NCBI RefSeq assembly: GCF_000321025.1
Contig: NZ_HE610717.1
Coordinates: 1-53,553 of the forward strand
DNA length: 53,553 nt
Source of the DNA: Peptoniphilus senegalensis JC140
Lineage (GTDB): Bacteria > Bacillota > Clostridia > Tissierellales > Peptoniphilaceae
Direction of reading: 5' to 3'
Made by a program: the position numbers and the translations under genes. The notes below the pieces were generated by a model. The model saw nothing but the letters and a program-made list of their open reading frames with translations. It was not told the origin of the DNA and ran no database searches. Within the stretch, counting starts at the first letter, position 1. Every line of letters begins with the position of its first letter. This document shows, in pieces, positions 43,622-51,865 of the stretch.

Positions 43622-45286
43622 TTGGAAATAAATAAAATTAATGGTCCTTTATTAAAAGAAATTTTTAAAGGGGCTGTGAATTATCTAATATCCAGAAAGG
43701 AAGAGGTCAACGCCCTTAATGTGTTTCCTGTTCCAGACGGAGATACAGGCACAAATATGAGCCTTACCTCAAAATCTGCCTTGAAACAAATTGATAGTTT
43801 AGAAGGGGATTTTAAAGTTAGTGATGTTTCTGCTGCTGCAGCTCGAGGGGCGCTTATGGGTGCAAGAGGCAACAGTGGTGTTATTCTTTCGCAACTTTTA
43901 AGAGGTTTTTCTGAAGGTTTAGAAGGTGTCGATGAAGCAGGAACTGCTGAAATTGCTCATGCTTTTAAAAAGGCAAGTGAGACAACTTATAAAGCTGTTA
44001 TGAAGCCAATTGAAGGTACTATCCTTACAGTTGGCAGAGAAACTGCTGAATTTGCCATTAGACATTACAAAAAAGCTGAAGACCCAATAAAGTTTTTGGA
44101 AGATGTAATTGTTGAAGCAAATAAATCTCTTGACAATACGCCAAATCTTCTTGAAGTTTTAAAGGAAGCTTCTGTAGTTGATGCTGGTGGTAAGGGTCTT
44201 GTTGTTTTACTTGAAGGTGCACTTAAAGTTTTAAAGGGCGAAGATATAGCTGACCAATCTGAAGATGAAACTTTAAAGAAAAAGGCACAAAAGGAAATTC
44301 AATTCACTGAAGCTGACAAATCTCTTAAATATGGATATTGTACTGAATTTATTATAAATACTGACTATGAAGATATTGATTCCTTTAGAGAAAAGATTGC
44401 TCCTCTTGGAGACTGTCTCTTAGTAGTTGGTGGTGGCGGAACTCATATTATAAAAGTTCACGTTCACACTAATGACCCAGGAATTGTTTTACAACACGCT
44501 TGTGAGCTTGGCCTTCTTCAAGATATTAAAATCGACAATATGAGATATCAACATAGAGAAGTTCTTTTTGATGACAGTGAAGTTGCTGAAGCCAAAAAGA
44601 AAGAAGAAGAGGAAGAGGTAATTGAAGAAAAAGATTATTCTTTCATAACTGTTTCTATGGGAAATGGAATGACAGAAACCTTTAAATCTTTAGGAGTTGA
44701 CTATGTTGTAGCTGGTGGACAAACTATGAATCCATCTACTGAAGATTTCTTAAAGGGCATAGACAAAGTTGGAGGAAAAGTTATCTATATAATTCCAAAT
44801 AACAGCAACATAATTTTATCTGCAGAACAAGCGAGAGATATTTCTGATAGAGATGTTATTGTAATTCCATCAAAGTCTGTACCACAAGGTATTGCTGCAA
44901 TGCTTGCCTTTAACGAAGAGTTAAATAAAGATGAAAACAAAGAAAATATGATGGAAGCTGTAGCAAATGTTATTGATGCATCAGTAACTTATGCTGTAAG
45001 AGATACTACAATTAATGGAAAAGAAATTCACAAAGATGACATCATAGGAATTGCATCAAAGGAAATAGTATCAAGTGGAAAGACTGTATTTGAAGTTCTT
45101 ACTGAAACTGTGGATAAACTTATGGATGATGATATTTCTCTCGTGACACTTTTCTACGGCGAAGATGTCAAAGAAGAGGATGCTGAAAAAGCACGTGAAG
45201 CTATCGAAGAAAAATATCCAGACATTGATATAGATGTGATTAATGGAGAACAACCTATTTATTATTACATCATATCCCTAGAATAA
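43622..45286 (+). CDS. fakA: Fatty acid kinase catalytic subunit (YloV/FakA, DAK2 domain)
   Basis: A 554-residue protein with an N-terminal DhaL (DAK2) ATP-binding domain (about 1-200), containing FPVPDGDTGTNM whose aspartates bind Mg-ATP, and RGARGNSGVILSQLLRG. The C-terminal part (about 230-554) has the YloV domain with HVHTNDPG, VAGGQTMNPST and the Lys-rich linker between. FakA phosphorylates exogenous fatty acids presented by FakB (DegV family); no fakB gene lies here. TTG 43622 with GGAGGTAAG is the start. The name rests on family resemblance. Confidence 0.9.
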   Translation: MEINKINGPLLKEIFKGAVNYLISRKEEVNALNVFPVPDGDTGTNMSLTSKSALKQIDSLEGDFKVSDVSAAAARGALMGARGNSGVILSQLLRGFSEGLEGVDEAGTAEIAHAFKKASETTYKAVMKPIEGTILTVGRETAEFAIRHYKKAEDPIKFLEDVIVEANKSLDNTPNLLEVLKEASVVDAGGKGLVVLLEGALKVLKGEDIADQSEDETLKKKAQKEIQFTEADKSLKYGYCTEFIINTDYEDIDSFREKIAPLGDCLLVVGGGGTHIIKVHVHTNDPGIVLQHACELGLLQDIKIDNMRYQHREVLFDDSEVAEAKKKEEEEEVIEEKDYSFITVSMGNGMTETFKSLGVDYVVAGGQTMNPSTEDFLKGIDKVGGKVIYIIPNNSNIILSAEQARDISDRDVIVIPSKSVPQGIAAMLAFNEELNKDENKENMMEAVANVIDASVTYAVRDTTINGKEIHKDDIIGIASKEIVSSGKTVFEVLTETVDKLMDDDISLVTLFYGEDVKEEDAEKAREAIEEKYPDIDIDVINGEQPIYYYIISLE

Positions 45287-45300
45287 TTAGAATTTTTTTG

Positions 45301-45329
45301 AGCCCGAAGTTTTGCTTTGGGCTTTTATA
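45301..45329 (+). terminator. Terminator between fakA and recG
   Basis: AGCCCGAAG (45301-45309), loop TTTTG, CTTTGGGCT (45315-45323), one G-U pair, then TTTTATAT. recG starts only 13 bases further on, so read-through or an unseen promoter must supply recG. Confidence 0.75.
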
Positions 45330-45341
45330 TTAGGTGATGAA

Positions 45342-47375
45342 ATGCTTAAATTAAGCGATTCTATAAATAATTTAAAGGGCATAGGGCCAAAGAGAGAAAA
45401 ACTTCTTCATAAACTTGGAATTTATACTGTTTGCGACCTTTTATTTTTTTATCCAAGAAGATATGAAGACAGCTCAAAAATTGTGAGAGTTTCTGAAGCA
45501 AAAATTGGCGAGAAAAACACCTTTAAAGTGAAAATTATATCAAAACTTCAAAATAGGAGAATAAGAAAGGGTCTAACTTTAACGAGTTTTTTGGCAGAAG
45601 ATGAAAGTGGAGAGCTTGAGCTTTCTTTTTTCAATGCCTTTTACTTAAATTCTCTAATAAAAATTGGCGGAGAATATCTTGTCTATGGCAAGGCAGATTT
45701 TTTTAGGGGAAGAGTTAGTCTATCTAGCCCAGAAATTGAGGACATACATAAATTAAAAAAGCTGGGGAAAATTTCTCCAATTTACAATTTGACTGAGGGC
45801 TTAAATAATTTTGTATTTGAAAATTTAATAAATCAAGTTATTGATTTGAATCTCTTTCGTGAAAATTTGCCAGAAGAAATTTTAAGTAAATATTCTTTTT
45901 TAAATAAAAATGAAGCTATAAGAAGCATTCACTATCCAAAGAGCAGGAAAAATTATATTCTTGCTCGTGAGAGACTTATTTATGAAGAGTTATTTTTATT
46001 TGAGCTATCTATTTTGAAGAACAAATTTCAAAATGAAAGGCGAGATGCCATAAAATTTGAGATAAAAGATGAAATTTATGACTTTATAAATAACCTTCCT
46101 TTTAAACTAACAGATGGTCAATCACAGGTATTAGATGAAATTTTTCAAGACATGAAAGATGGAAGGGCGATAAATAGATTAATACAAGGCGACGTTGGTA
46201 GTGGGAAGACAATTATTGCGATAGTTATAATGTATCTTGCCTATCTAAATGGTTATCAATCTTCTATAATGGCACCAACAGAAATACTTGCAAAACAACA
46301 TTTCGAATCTTTCGTAGAGCTTTTAGAAGCTCTTGGAGTAAAAGTTGCCTTACTCATTGGCTCCACAACAAAAAGTGCGAAAAAAGACATCCTAGATAAT
46401 CTAGAAATAGGTTCAATAGATGTACTAATAGGAACTCATGCTCTCATAGAGGATAATGTAATCTTTAGAAAGCTTGGAGTAAATGTAATTGATGAGCAAC
46501 ATCGTTTTGGTGTTGTTCAAAGAAATATGTTGCAAAATAAAAATAAAGACGCAGCCACTCTTGTAATGTCGGCAACACCTATTCCTAGGAGCTTGAGTCT
46601 TGTTCTTTATGCAGATTTAGATATTTCTGTCATAAAGACTATGCCACAGGGAAGAAAGCCAATAAAGACAATAGCAATAAATGAAAATATGTTAGAAAAA
46701 TCTCTTGCCTTTATAAAATCAGAACTAATAAAGGGAAGACAAGCCTATGTGATTTGTTCTTTAATTGAAGAAAATGAAGATTATGAAAATTTGCAGGCTG
46801 TTGAAAAAGTTTATGAAGAGCTAAGTGAATATTTTAGTGATTATAAAATTGGACTTCTCCATGGAAAGATGAAGGCGGATGAAAAAAATAAAATTATGAC
46901 AGAATTTGCCGACAATAAAATAAATCTTCTTGTCTCCACAACTGTTGTTGAAGTTGGAGTTAATGTTCCAAATGCAAGTGTGATTATGATTTATAATGCA
47001 GAGCGTTTTGGTCTTTCTACGCTTCATCAATTAAGAGGTAGGGTGGGAAGAGGAAGTCATCAATCCTATTGCATACTCTACAACTTATCAAAGAGTGAAA
47101 TTTCTTGGGAGAGAATGAAAATAATGACAGACTCCAATGATGGATTTTACATTGCAAACAAGGATTTGGAACTTAGAGGGTTTGGGGATATTTTAGGAAC
47201 AAGGCAATCAGGCATGCCAAACCTAAGGTTAGCTGATCCCTTTAGAGACGAAACTATTTTAAAATATGCAGCAGATGATGTGAGAAAAATTTTGGAAGAT
47301 GATTCAAATTTAGAGAGCGAAAAATATTCTTATTTGAATAGAGAAATTGCTGACTTTTACTCTGATTTGAACTAA
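45342..47375 (+). CDS. recG: ATP-dependent DNA helicase RecG
   Basis: Reverses stalled replication forks. From ATG 45342 (AGGTGATG upstream) it has 677 residues: N-terminal wedge/OB domain (about 50-150, with INNLKGIGPKREKLL before it), helicase core with Walker A GDVGSGKT, DEQHRFG box, SATPIPRSL and QLRGRVGRG motif VI, and the C-terminal TRIP-like region LRGFGDILGTRQSG. Upstream in-frame codons at 45312 lie in the terminator hairpin and are rejected. All motifs look intact. Confidence 0.96.
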   Translation: MLKLSDSINNLKGIGPKREKLLHKLGIYTVCDLLFFYPRRYEDSSKIVRVSEAKIGEKNTFKVKIISKLQNRRIRKGLTLTSFLAEDESGELELSFFNAFYLNSLIKIGGEYLVYGKADFFRGRVSLSSPEIEDIHKLKKLGKISPIYNLTEGLNNFVFENLINQVIDLNLFRENLPEEILSKYSFLNKNEAIRSIHYPKSRKNYILARERLIYEELFLFELSILKNKFQNERRDAIKFEIKDEIYDFINNLPFKLTDGQSQVLDEIFQDMKDGRAINRLIQGDVGSGKTIIAIVIMYLAYLNGYQSSIMAPTEILAKQHFESFVELLEALGVKVALLIGSTTKSAKKDILDNLEIGSIDVLIGTHALIEDNVIFRKLGVNVIDEQHRFGVVQRNMLQNKNKDAATLVMSATPIPRSLSLVLYADLDISVIKTMPQGRKPIKTIAINENMLEKSLAFIKSELIKGRQAYVICSLIEENEDYENLQAVEKVYEELSEYFSDYKIGLLHGKMKADEKNKIMTEFADNKINLLVSTTVVEVGVNVPNASVIMIYNAERFGLSTLHQLRGRVGRGSHQSYCILYNLSKSEISWERMKIMTDSNDGFYIANKDLELRGFGDILGTRQSGMPNLRLADPFRDETILKYAADDVRKILEDDSNLESEKYSYLNREIADFYSDLN

Positions 47376-47399
47376 TATCTTTTAATATCTCTTGACTTA

Positions 47400-47408
47400 T
47401 GGTAAAAT
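47400..47408 (+). promoter_or_regulatory. Possible promoter of rsmD-coaD
   Basis: TGG and TAAAAT (47403-47408) make an extended -10; a TTGACT at 47392-47397 is too close to serve as its -35. Weak support. Confidence 0.35.
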
Positions 47409-47428
47409 AAAACTAATTTGGAGGCTTT

Positions 47429-47995
47429 ATGAGAATTATTTCAGGAAATAGACGAGGACTCAAGTTAAAGGCACCAAAAGGCTTTGATACGAGACCAACA
47501 GAAGACAGAGTAAAGGAATCAGTTTTCAATATTTTAGGTCAAAAATTTTTTGATGATATTGTACTAGATTTATTCTGTGGAAGTGGTGCTAATGGAATTG
47601 AATTTATTTCAAGAGGAGCTAAGAAAGCTTACTTTGTGGACAAGTCAGATGAAGCAATGGATTGTGTGAAATACAATTTAGAAAAGGCAAAATTTTTAGA
47701 TGAGGCAGTTCTAATTGAAGATCATCTAAACAAGGCTCTTAGAGATATTGATATAAAATTCGATTACATTTATATGGACCCGCCCTTTGATAGACGAGAT
47801 TTATATAAAAAAGCCTTTAAACTAATTGAAGAAAACAAACTATTAAAGCCTGATGGCAAGTTAATTGTGGAATATAGTTCAGACAAGCCACTTTTAATTG
47901 GCGAAGGTTTTGTAGAAATAAAAAATAAAAAATATGGAAATACTTCGATTTCTATATGTGGATGGGATGTAGATGAAAGCAATATATGCGGGTAG
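47429..47995 (+). CDS. rsmD: 16S rRNA (guanine(966)-N2)-methyltransferase RsmD
   Basis: Methylates G966 of 16S rRNA. The 188-residue protein has the N-terminal GNRRGLKLKAPKG and RPTEDRVKESVFNIL, SAM motif VLDLFCGSGANGIEF, and the catalytic YMDPPF (an NPPY-type motif). GGAGG precedes ATG 47429. It overlaps coaD by 23 bases, the conserved Firmicute pairing. Confidence 0.95.
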   Translation: MRIISGNRRGLKLKAPKGFDTRPTEDRVKESVFNILGQKFFDDIVLDLFCGSGANGIEFISRGAKKAYFVDKSDEAMDCVKYNLEKAKFLDEAVLIEDHLNKALRDIDIKFDYIYMDPPFDRRDLYKKAFKLIEENKLLKPDGKLIVEYSSDKPLLIGEGFVEIKNKKYGNTSISICGWDVDESNICG

Positions 47996-48458
47996 CTTTG
48001 ACCCAGTGACTAATGGACATTTGGACATTATTAAAAGAGCAAAAGACATTTTTGGAGAAGTAATTGTAGCAGTTTTAGACAACACTTCAAAAAAGGGATT
48101 ATTCACAGTTGAAGAGAGAAAGGAACTTCTCCACAAGGTATTGGATGGAGAAGAAGGCGTTGAGATAGATTCCTTTGACGGACTTTTAGTTGATTACGCT
48201 AAGAAAAAAAATTGTAAAGTAATAGTAAGAGGACTTAGATCAGCTTCTGATTATTTTAATGAATATACACTTGCCATGGCAAATATGCACTACAAAGACG
48301 GCGTTGAAACAGTCTTTTTATTGGCATCAAATGAAAATTTATTTGTAAGTTCAACACTTGCAAAAGAGGTTTCAACCTTTAACGGAGATACAGATTTATT
48401 CGTGCCTCCTGTTGTAGGAGAAGCTATGAAGAAAAAATTACTTAGGAGGAAGATATGA
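47973..48458 (+). CDS. coaD: Phosphopantetheine adenylyltransferase
   Basis: Transfers AMP to 4'-phosphopantetheine in coenzyme A synthesis. The 161-residue protein starts with AIYAGSFDPVTNGHLDI, whose TNGH (13-16) is the T/HxGH motif, and has VRGLRSASDYFNEY and the C-terminal SSTLAKEV (ISS-type) nucleotide motif. It overlaps rsmD at its start and the next gene by four bases. Confidence 0.97.
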   Translation: MKAIYAGSFDPVTNGHLDIIKRAKDIFGEVIVAVLDNTSKKGLFTVEERKELLHKVLDGEEGVEIDSFDGLLVDYAKKKNCKVIVRGLRSASDYFNEYTLAMANMHYKDGVETVFLLASNENLFVSSTLAKEVSTFNGDTDLFVPPVVGEAMKKKLLRRKI

Positions 48459-48895
48459 ATTTAATTGATTTAGTTGAAGAATTGGAAGATCTTGTTGAAA
48501 CATCATCACAAATACCACTTACTAATAAGGTAATGGTAGACAGAGAAGAATTTTTGGAAATTGTTAACGAAGTAAAAATGCAAATTCCAGGAGAAGTGTC
48601 TGAAGCACAAAGAATTGCAAAGGACAAAGACGACATAATAAATGGGGCACATGACGAAGCTGACAAGGTTATTGCAGCTGCAAGAGCTCATGCAGAAAAA
48701 ATTATTGATGAAAATGAACTTGTAAGACAAGCAAATGAAAGAGCAAATGAAATTTTAAGATCTGCAAAAGAAGAATCTACTCAAATAAGAGAAGGTGCAA
48801 GAGATTATGCAGATGAACTTCTTGAAAACACACAAGTTAATCTTTCAGAAATAATTAAAATGCTTAACGAAAATAGACAAGAGTTAAGAGGATAA
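48455..48895 (+). CDS. Coiled-coil protein (ATP synthase b-like/DivIVA-like), unknown function
   Basis: A 146-residue, almost entirely helical protein rich in Glu, Ala and Arg. From about residue 40 to the end it reads as one long coiled coil with Ala-rich heptads (EADKVIAAARAHAEKII, ANERANEILRSAKEE). The N-terminal 30 residues (LIDLVEELEDLVE) are a separate acidic helix. Similar proteins follow coaD in many Clostridia and are loosely called ATPase or V-ATPase subunit H-like; there is no nucleotide-binding motif. A cell-division or envelope scaffold role is a guess. Confidence 0.75.
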   Translation: MNLIDLVEELEDLVETSSQIPLTNKVMVDREEFLEIVNEVKMQIPGEVSEAQRIAKDKDDIINGAHDEADKVIAAARAHAEKIIDENELVRQANERANEILRSAKEESTQIREGARDYADELLENTQVNLSEIIKMLNENRQELRG

Positions 48896-48912
48896 TTACA
48901 TTTGAAGTAAAG

Positions 48913-48945
48913 GAGAGAAGTTATTAAGGCTTCTCTCTTTTTTTA
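48913..48945 (+). terminator. Rho-independent terminator after the coaD unit
   Basis: GAGAGAAG (48913-48920), 9-base loop, CTTCTCTC (48930-48937), then a run of T. A perfect 8-bp stem. Confidence 0.9.
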
Positions 48946-48949
48946 TTAT

Positions 48950-48965
48950 TGTGATATATGTCACA
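48950..48965. promoter_or_regulatory. CRP/FNR-family binding site
   Basis: TGTGA-TATATG-TCACA: both half-sites of the TGTGA-N6-TCACA consensus are perfect. The centre lies about 41 bases before the start predicted from TGT-TATCAT (48984-48992), the classic class II activation position. The downstream operon encodes an unknown protein and a hemerythrin, so an oxygen-, NO- or redox-sensing Crp/Fnr regulator is a fair inference. Confidence 0.7.
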
Positions 48966-48983
48966 TTATTTTTTTGCAAAGGA

Positions 48984-48992
48984 TGTTATCAT
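48984..48992 (+). promoter_or_regulatory. Extended -10 of the hemerythrin operon
   Basis: TGT and TATCAT (48987-48992). There is no -35 at 17 bases; the space is taken by the CRP/FNR-type site, as expected for an activator-dependent promoter. Confidence 0.55.
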
Positions 48993-49014
48993 CTTATTAG
49001 AAATGAGGGATAAG

Positions 49015-49596
49015 ATGAGTTTATTTTTAGGACGCATTCACTATATTATGTATGACAAAATTTTATTTCAAGAGGAAGTTTTAAATAGCTTATTGGATTT
49101 GTTGGAAGATGACAAAAGAATTGAGCTAAAAAAAGATTTAGATGAAAATTTTCCTATTGAAAAAGGAAATTTAGAAGACATAATTGATAGCAGTAATATT
49201 CACGGCTGGCTCAATGAGAGGGTAACTAGGAGCGAAAATAGACTTGCCAAGGCAGTTTCGATTTTATTAAAGGATTTTGGTTTAGATAAATTAAAAGATA
49301 AATATTTTGAAGTTGGAGAAAATTATAAGGCAGGAGATACTCCAATGGAAGTATTTTCTTTTATAACTTCAAAATTTTTGGATGGAATGCCTTGCGATCA
49401 TGCTCTTGCAATTTTAAAAAATGATGAGGATGAATTTGTTTTTACTATTGCATCTGATGTTCACAAAAGTATTTGGAAAGAGTTTGTAAGCCCAGAAGTT
49501 TATTGGATTCTTAGGGATAGTTTTATTGCTGGAAGTTTAAAGTATTCAAGTTTAAAATATGAAAAGATTGAAGAAAATTATGTAATTAGGAAGTGA
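49015..49596 (+). CDS. Unrecognised His/Cys-containing protein, hemerythrin operon
   Basis: A 193-residue soluble protein that I cannot assign to a family. ATG 49015 has GAGGG five bases upstream. An in-frame ATG 48958 falls inside the CRP/FNR site and upstream of the predicted transcript, so it is rejected; ATG 49003 is possible. The N-terminal half is helical and acidic. Possible ligand residues are His9 (GRIHYI), His63 (NIHGWL), Cys127 and His129 (GMPCDHA), and His150 (DVHKSIW), several flanked by aromatics. It ends four bases before the hemerythrin gene. Context suggests a partner in sensing or detoxifying oxygen, NO or metal, which is inference only. Confidence 0.75.
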   Translation: MSLFLGRIHYIMYDKILFQEEVLNSLLDLLEDDKRIELKKDLDENFPIEKGNLEDIIDSSNIHGWLNERVTRSENRLAKAVSILLKDFGLDKLKDKYFEVGENYKAGDTPMEVFSFITSKFLDGMPCDHALAILKNDEDEFVFTIASDVHKSIWKEFVSPEVYWILRDSFIAGSLKYSSLKYEKIEENYVIRK

Positions 49597-49600
49597 TTAA

Positions 49601-50152
49601 GTGGAAAAATTAAAATTTACAATTCATTATTTGGAAGAGGAGCATATAGAAATTTTGAGATTTTGTGACAAAATGGAAGAAAAATGTCTGGAAATCTTAG
49701 AGGGAGAGGTAGATGTAGAATTTTTTACAAATGCCATAAGTTTTATAAGAAAATATGCTGATGGACTTCACCACAAAAAAGAAGAAGATATTTTATTTGC
49801 GGCAATGCTTGAAACTCTTGGTCCTGTCGCAGAAAAAGTTGTGCGTGGCGGTATGCTCGTTGAACATCAAATGGCAAGAGGCTATGTTATGGAACTTGAA
49901 AATAATATAAATGCCTTTAAAGAGTCTAAAGAAGATTTGACAAAACTTCACATCTTGACTAATGCCATGATTTATGTTGAACTTTTGAGAAATCATGCAG
50001 AAAAAGAAAATAAAACAGTTTATCCTTTTGCTGAAAAGAGTTTAGCAGATAATATTAAGCTTGAAGTTGAAAGACAAATGAAAGAAAGAGTTATTGAAGA
50101 AGAAAAAAGTCTTGAAGATAAAAAAGAACTTATGAAGAAATTGGGAATTTAA
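49601..50152 (+). CDS. Hemerythrin domain protein
   Basis: A 183-residue four-helix-bundle diiron protein. The ligand pattern is visible: His15 (EEEH), His58 and Glu62 (HHKKEE), His89 (VEHQMA), and His132 with Glu136 (NHAEKE). Such proteins bind oxygen or NO, or handle iron, in anaerobes. A charged helical C-terminal tail (about 150-183) extends beyond the domain. The start is GTG 49601 with AGGAAGTG upstream. It is expressed with the unknown protein behind a CRP/FNR-type site. Confidence 0.92.
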   Translation: MEKLKFTIHYLEEEHIEILRFCDKMEEKCLEILEGEVDVEFFTNAISFIRKYADGLHHKKEEDILFAAMLETLGPVAEKVVRGGMLVEHQMARGYVMELENNINAFKESKEDLTKLHILTNAMIYVELLRNHAEKENKTVYPFAEKSLADNIKLEVERQMKERVIEEEKSLEDKKELMKKLGI

Positions 50153-50226
50153 TTTACTTTTAACTTGTTATAAAAATTACAAAATTGTTACAAATCTTAA
50201 AATTTGATGATTTTCACTGAAGTTTT

Positions 50227-50235
50227 TGTTATTAT
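50227..50235 (+). promoter_or_regulatory. Promoter of the SLH protein gene
   Basis: TGT and TATTAT (50230-50235), an extended -10 with no strong -35. The leader holds GAGGTG before ATG 50254. Confidence 0.45.
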
Positions 50236-50253
50236 TAGACTTCGAGGTGAAAA

Positions 50254-51120
50254 ATGAAAAAAACATTAATATTTTTGATAATTTTAATAGTCTTGCCTTT
50301 TAGTGTGTTTGCTTCCAAAGAAATAGCAATGCCACTTAATGTAAGTGCAGTAAAGGACAAGGAAGTTTACAATTTTGAAATTAAAAATGCAAACAATAAT
50401 GATTTAGTTGAAGTTGAAGTAAAAAGTGAAGGAAATGATTCAAAGAATAAAATAACAAAGACTGTTTTTGTAAAAAATGATAAAAAATACATTTCTCTTA
50501 CTCAAGAGGAGTTAGATTCTCTTGTTGGACCTTCAAGTGGCTATTCTTTTAGGCTAAGATTTGCTAAAAAAGATGGGGCATCAAATTTTACTGACGAATT
50601 ACATCTTGGTAAGGCACCAATTTTTAGAAATTACAGCAACTGGGCATACAATGATTTAGTTAAGGCAGAAAGCTTAAAACTTATTTCAAAGGAAGTCGCA
50701 CAAGATACAAGAAAGAAAGTAAGTCGTGAAGAATTTGCAGAAATTGCTGTGAAAGTTTATGAAATAAGGTACAAAAGAAGTGCTCAAGGTTCTATAAAGC
50801 ATTTCAAAGACACTGACAACAAGTATGTAAACATGGCATACGACCTTGGAATAATGAATGGAAAGGACAAGGACAAATTTGCCCCAAAGGAAAATATTAC
50901 TAGAGAAGATTATGCAGTGGTAATATCAAACTTATTTAAGCTAGAAGATAGTAAGAATTTAAAAATTAAGGACGGCAAAAATATTTCTAATTACGCAAAG
51001 GAATCTGTTGACAAGGCTCTTAGCTCTGGATTTTTAAATTTAGATGAAAAGAAAAATTTTAATCCAAAGAATCAAATGAAAAGAGAAGAAGTTATATCTT
51101 CAATAGTACGTCATATTTGA
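50254..51120 (+). CDS. Secreted S-layer homology (SLH) domain protein
   Basis: A 288-residue exported protein. Residues 1-20 form a signal peptide (MKKTLIFLIILIVLPFSVFA, cut probably after FA). Residues about 21-125 are a small beta-rich domain of no recognised family. From about 126 three SLH-like repeats follow, marked by NYSNWAYNDLVKAESLKLI, HFKDTDNKYVNMAYDLGIM with ITREDYAVVI, and YAKESVDKALSSGFLN with MKREEVISSI. SLH domains bind pyruvylated secondary wall polymers, so it is likely cell-wall attached. It is a single-gene unit with no visible terminator before the next promoter. Confidence 0.88.
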   Translation: MKKTLIFLIILIVLPFSVFASKEIAMPLNVSAVKDKEVYNFEIKNANNNDLVEVEVKSEGNDSKNKITKTVFVKNDKKYISLTQEELDSLVGPSSGYSFRLRFAKKDGASNFTDELHLGKAPIFRNYSNWAYNDLVKAESLKLISKEVAQDTRKKVSREEFAEIAVKVYEIRYKRSAQGSIKHFKDTDNKYVNMAYDLGIMNGKDKDKFAPKENITREDYAVVISNLFKLEDSKNLKIKDGKNISNYAKESVDKALSSGFLNLDEKKNFNPKNQMKREEVISSIVRHI

Positions 51121-51168
51121 TTAAAAATTTACAAAAGTCTTTAATTTGTATATAAAATTTTATAATTG

Positions 51169-51177
51169 TGATATAAT
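51169..51177 (+). promoter_or_regulatory. Promoter of the 119-residue orphan gene
   Basis: TGA and a perfect TATAAT (51172-51177). The start near 51184 leaves about 11 nt with AAGGTGAGG before ATG 51195. Confidence 0.6.
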
Positions 51178-51194
51178 ACTTCCAAGGTGAGGTA

Positions 51195-51554
51195 ATGAGA
51201 AAAGTAATTTTTGACATTAGTCCACTTGGAAGTTTTCAATTTTCTTGTGAGGCTTACATGATTTATTACAGAGAAAAATATGGACAAGATATTTTTTTCT
51301 ACACTAGAAAAAATGGAAAGTATATAAAGGTTGAAGACAGAGAAGAACTCAAAAACTTAAATAGCAGAGTTATTGTAAATAAAGACCTTGGCCAAGAAGT
51401 AGACTTTATTGCCCACGACTTAGAAGCAAGAGTTAAACCACTGACAGAAGAGTTGGAAGATGATGAATTACTTATAAATATAGTGGAAAGGCTTGGCGAA
51501 AATGCAAGCTGGAAAAATTCTCAAATGAAAGTCGTTGAAGTTCAAGAATGTTGA
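51195..51554 (+). CDS. Orphan protein, unknown function
   Basis: A 119-residue soluble, acidic protein with no recognised motif. The first half is aromatic-rich (SFQFSCEAYMIYYREKYG, DIFFYTR), suggesting a small alpha/beta fold; the second half is a charged helix (about 77-103), and the end is VVEVQEC with a C-terminal cysteine. Its own extended -10 promoter, strong ribosome-binding site and terminator show it is a real gene. Nothing in the sequence gives a function. Confidence 0.75.
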   Translation: MRKVIFDISPLGSFQFSCEAYMIYYREKYGQDIFFYTRKNGKYIKVEDREELKNLNSRVIVNKDLGQEVDFIAHDLEARVKPLTEELEDDELLINIVERLGENASWKNSQMKVVEVQEC

Positions 51555-51579
51555 TTTAAAAATTAAAATGAGAAAAGAA

Positions 51580-51616
51580 AAGAGATTCCTTTTTGCGTGA
51601 ATCTCTTATTTTTTTG
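51580..51616 (+). terminator. Rho-independent terminator after the orphan gene
   Basis: AAGAGATTC (51580-51588), 10-base loop, GAATCTCTT (51599-51607), then ATTTTTTT. A perfect 9-bp stem. Confidence 0.88.
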
Positions 51617-51764
51617 TATGATTTGTCATTAATAAAAATCCATTGGCTAAGTCGGATGTTATTACTTTACATATCTTGGGAATAAATTTCCATATATAGA
51701 AAATGGAAAAGATAAATGAATAAGAGAAATTAAATTATTTTGAAAAGAACAAAGCGAACAAAGT

Positions 51765-51792
51765 TTGATATGACTATTATTTATTTTATAAA
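51765..51792 (+). promoter_or_regulatory. Promoter of the patatin-like gene
   Basis: TTGATA (51765-51770), 16-base spacer, TATAAA (51787-51792). Both elements match five of six consensus bases. Confidence 0.6.
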
Positions 51793-51865
51793 AGAGTAGT
51801 AATATCTTATAAGATGGAATTAAAATGGATAGAACTATACTTTTTTATAAAAAAGGAGATGAGTT

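Larger units (their letters stand above)
51555..51865 (+). other. 311-base non-coding stretch before the patatin-like gene
   Basis: It holds the terminator at 51580, then about 150 bases of A/T-rich sequence in which I find no ORF, tRNA or known riboswitch. It contains a tandem 8-mer GAACAAAG (51747-51754 and 51756-51763) directly before the promoter at 51765-51792. The rest is a leader of about 67 nt. Confidence 0.6.

Noticed and set aside
48958-49014. N-terminal extension of the unknown protein to ATG 48958
   Set aside because: That ATG lies within the CRP/FNR-type box and before the predicted transcription start; ATG 49015 has a proper ribosome-binding site.
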